From positions 1-7,205 of the forward strand of contig CAZJYT010000045.1 in the NCBI GenBank assembly GCA_964550325.1: a DNA stretch of 7,205 nucleotides, written 5' to 3'. This document shows positions 5,423 through 7,205 of the stretch, piece by piece. The stretch is from CAZJYT01 sp964550325 (GTDB taxonomy: Bacteria > Patescibacteriota > Minisyncoccia > Minisyncoccales > CAZJYT01). The stretch's first letter is position 1. Each line of letters begins with the position of its first letter. The notes under the pieces were generated by a model that saw nothing but the letters and a program-made list of their open reading frames with translations, was not told where the DNA came from and ran no database searches. The position numbers were made by a program, and so were the translations under genes.

Positions 5423-7119
5423 TTTTCTTCTAAAATTGCTTTAATTCTCCTTTTCCCTGTTCCTATTCCTTCTTCTTTTATAATTTTAAATCTTTTAAGT
5501 TCACCAGTGCTTTTTACATGGGGACCTCGGCAAATTTCTTTTGAAAAATCACCAATAAAATAAACTGTTACCCTCTTTGGATATCTCTCTTTAAAAAAGG
5601 CTAAAGCCCCTGCCTCTAATGCCTCTTTTAAAGACATTTCTCTTTTCTCCACCTTTAAATTCTCCTTAATTTTTTGATTCACCAATTCCTCAACCTTTTT
5701 AATCTCCTCTTGAGTAAGCTTCTTAGGATGAGAAAAATCAAATCTCAATCTCTCGGGAGTAATATCAGAACCCAACTGTCTCACATGCTCTCCCAAAATT
5801 TTTCTTAAGGCAGAATGAAGCAAATGGGTAGCGGTATGTAGTTTTATGCTAGAAAGAGTAGGACTCTCCCCTACTCCTCCAAATTTTCTCTCTGCACTTT
5901 TGGCAGAGATTTTCTTGTGAAGTTCAAATTTCTTTTTAAAACCCTCAAAATCCAAGCCTAAATTATTCTCTTTGGCAATTTCTTCTGTCAATTCTATGGG
6001 AAAGCCATAACTCTGATATAAATCAAACAAAATCTCTCCTGGGATTACCTTTTCCTTTTGGTTTTTAATCTTTGAGATTTCTTTTTTCAAGATTCTCAGT
6101 CCCCTCTCTAAGGCTTTTTCAAAGGTCTCAGCCTCCTTTTGAAAAATAGTTAGAATATCGGTCTCCTTATTTCTTAACTCTGGATAAACATTTTGATAAA
6201 TTTCAATCACTCTTTTAACTAAAACAAAAAAAACAGAAAGAGACAATTTCATCAATTTCCCATATCTTATAGCCCTTCTTAACAATCTTCTTAAAACATA
6301 CCCCCTTTCTACATTTGAAGGAAAAACTCCCTCTGAAATTAAAAAAACACCTGCCTTTATGTGATCTACAACAATCCTTTTTTCTCTTTGGTGATTACTT
6401 ATTATTTTATTTAATTCTTTCAAAAGAGGCGCAAATAAATCTGTCTCAAAAATTGAGTTTTTCCTTTGGCTTATCATTGCCAATCTTTCCAGACCCATTC
6501 CCGTATCTACTCCCAAAATTTTTAAGGGGGTTAATTTTTTATCTTGATGATGATAATATTGATTGAAAACAATATTCCAAAGCTCAATTCCCTTAGAGTA
6601 TATCTCCGTAGTAGGTCCACATGGTCCTTCTTCACCGGTAGGACCCCAAAAATTCTCTTCTTTAGGGCAAAATTTTAAATTTCCTTTCTCTTTTGAAAAT
6701 CCTAATCTTTTCCAAATTTTTGCTGTCTCTTCATCGGGAGGAAGATTCTCATCACCTCCAAACACTGTTACATAATCAATTTTTATCTTAAGTAAATCTA
6801 AAAACTCTTTTGCTAAAAAAATCGCTCTTTTTTTTCCATATCCCCCAAAACTAAAATTTCCCAACATTTCAAAAAAGGTTAAATGTCTCTCATCACCCAC
6901 CGAGTTTATATCTGTGGTCCGAAAACATCTTTGGCAAGAAGAGACATTTTTGCCAAAGGGAGAAGGTTTTCCTAAATAATATGGCTTAAATTGTTGCATT
7001 CCAGCAGTGGTAAATAAAACTGAAGGGTCAGAAGGCAAAAGAGAACTTGAAGAGACAATAGTATGCCCTCTCTTCTCAAAAAACCTTAGAAATTTTTTTC
7101 TCAACTCCTCTGAGTTCAT
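5419..7119 (-). CDS. alaS: alanyl-tRNA synthetase, compact form
   Basis: This enzyme charges tRNA-Ala with alanine and hydrolyses mischarged Ser/Gly-tRNA-Ala. The class II catalytic core (1 to about 235) shows the typical start NSEELRKKFLRFFEKRGH, motif 1 near 34-60, motif 2 RHLTFFEMLGNFSFG (78-92) and motif 3 GVDTGMGLERLAM (203-215). A helical tRNA-recognition domain follows (about 240-400, including YVLRRLLRRAIRYG). The editing domain (427-562) keeps the zinc ligands His428, His432, Cys530 and His534. At 566 residues it is about 300 shorter than E. coli AlaRS. The chain passes from FGGVGES (413-419) straight into HTATHLLH, omitting the beta-barrel that carries the ESGGQ-type motif, and stops just after RRIKAIL, omitting DHHA1/C-Ala. 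No remnant follows, because the next gene overlaps the stop. This compact form is familiar from Patescibacteria, so it is probably intact rather than broken. Confidence 0.96.
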   Translation of the reverse strand: MNSEELRKKFLRFFEKRGHTIVSSSSLLPSDPSVLFTTAGMQQFKPYYLGKPSPFGKNVSSCQRCFRTTDINSVGDERHLTFFEMLGNFSFGGYGKKRAIFLAKEFLDLLKIKIDYVTVFGGDENLPPDEETAKIWKRLGFSKEKGNLKFCPKEENFWGPTGEEGPCGPTTEIYSKGIELWNIVFNQYYHHQDKKLTPLKILGVDTGMGLERLAMISQRKNSIFETDLFAPLLKELNKIISNHQREKRIVVDHIKAGVFLISEGVFPSNVERGYVLRRLLRRAIRYGKLMKLSLSVFFVLVKRVIEIYQNVYPELRNKETDILTIFQKEAETFEKALERGLRILKKEISKIKNQKEKVIPGEILFDLYQSYGFPIELTEEIAKENNLGLDFEGFKKKFELHKKISAKSAERKFGGVGESPTLSSIKLHTATHLLHSALRKILGEHVRQLGSDITPERLRFDFSHPKKLTQEEIKKVEELVNQKIKENLKVEKREMSLKEALEAGALAFFKERYPKRVTVYFIGDFSKEICRGPHVKSTGELKRFKIIKEEGIGTGKRRIKAILEEK

Positions 7120-7131
7120 TTAAGAACTTAT

Positions 7132-7161
7132 AGTATATTATTCTTACCAATTCAGTAACAA
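7132..7161 (-). promoter_or_regulatory. candidate promoter of alaS and the cluster
   Basis: On the minus strand TTGTTA (7156-7161, four of six to TTGACA) is followed after 18 bases by TATACT (7132-7137, five of six to TATAAT). The -10 box ends 12 bases before the alaS ATG, so the leader would be only about five bases, close to leaderless. No Shine-Dalgarno lies before the ATG, which fits such a transcript. Confidence 0.45.
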
Positions 7162-7179
7162 CTCCTAATAATTTCTTTA

Positions 7180-7198
7180 CCGAGGCATCTTGTCTCGG
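7180..7198 (+). other. GC-rich hairpin at window edge
   Basis: CCGAGGCA pairs with TGTCTCGG around a three-base loop TCT: eight pairs, one of them G-U, when read as plus-strand RNA. On the minus strand the same position is an A-C mismatch. The element is much richer in GC than its surroundings and is followed by GGGGAGCAC up to the edge. No T-run follows on either strand, so it is not a standard intrinsic terminator. It could be a dispersed palindrome, a protein-binding site, or the end of an RNA or mobile element lying outside the window. Confidence 0.4.
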
Positions 7199-7205
7199 GG
7201 AGCAC

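Noticed and set aside
5419..5425. Short alaS as a frameshifted or truncated pseudogene
   Set aside because: The stop overlaps the next start as ATGA and no C-terminal remnant follows in any frame. The internal barrel loss is also in frame, so the compact form looks genuine.
6315..6775. Plus-strand open frames opposite alaS
   Set aside because: They are shadows of the alaS catalytic and tRNA-binding regions, rich in Phe/Ser/Pro as expected from reversed AT-rich codons.

Overview
The window is AT-rich and carries five complete, tightly packed genes, all on the minus strand. Reading in the direction of transcription they are alaS (7119 to 5419), an FtsA/PilM-family actin-like ATPase (5422 to 4283), a membrane-anchored protein of the type often annotated 'baseplate J/gp47 family' (4302 to 3136), purF (3083 to 1701) and guaB (1694 to 207). 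The plus strand holds no convincing gene.

The best guess for the source is a bacterium of the Candidate Phyla Radiation (Patescibacteria), probably Parcubacteria-like. This rests on the unusually short alanyl-tRNA synthetase, the actin-like ATPase followed by a single-pass surface protein with a characteristic 'GKIRIYNN ... PGKEYNIGP' block, genes that overlap or nearly touch, weak Shine-Dalgarno signals, and a low-complexity spacer built from CAAAATG-like words. TGA is used as a stop (alaS and the ATPase gene), so the recoded genetic code of Gracilibacteria/SR1 is not in use. The lineage is inferred from memory of such genomes, not proved by a search.

Layout: 7120-7205 holds a probable alaS promoter and, at the very edge, a GC-rich hairpin of unknown role. 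The first three genes overlap (ATGA overlap, then 20 bases) and look like one translationally coupled unit. A 52-base gap at 3084-3135 contains a possible second promoter. purF and guaB follow, 6 bases apart, as a purine pair: PurF makes phosphoribosylamine, the first committed step to IMP, and GuaB oxidises IMP to XMP on the way to GMP. The 206 bases after guaB contain interleaved inverted repeats and no gene.

Most of the window is housekeeping. The parts most worth a second look are the AlaRS missing both its beta-barrel and its C-terminal domains, the eukaryote-like IMP dehydrogenase with altered NAD-site residues and an insertion, a PurF with substitutions near its PRPP site, and the coupled actin-like ATPase and surface-protein pair, which may be part of an envelope or pilus machine. 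No clearly new defence or mobile system is visible.
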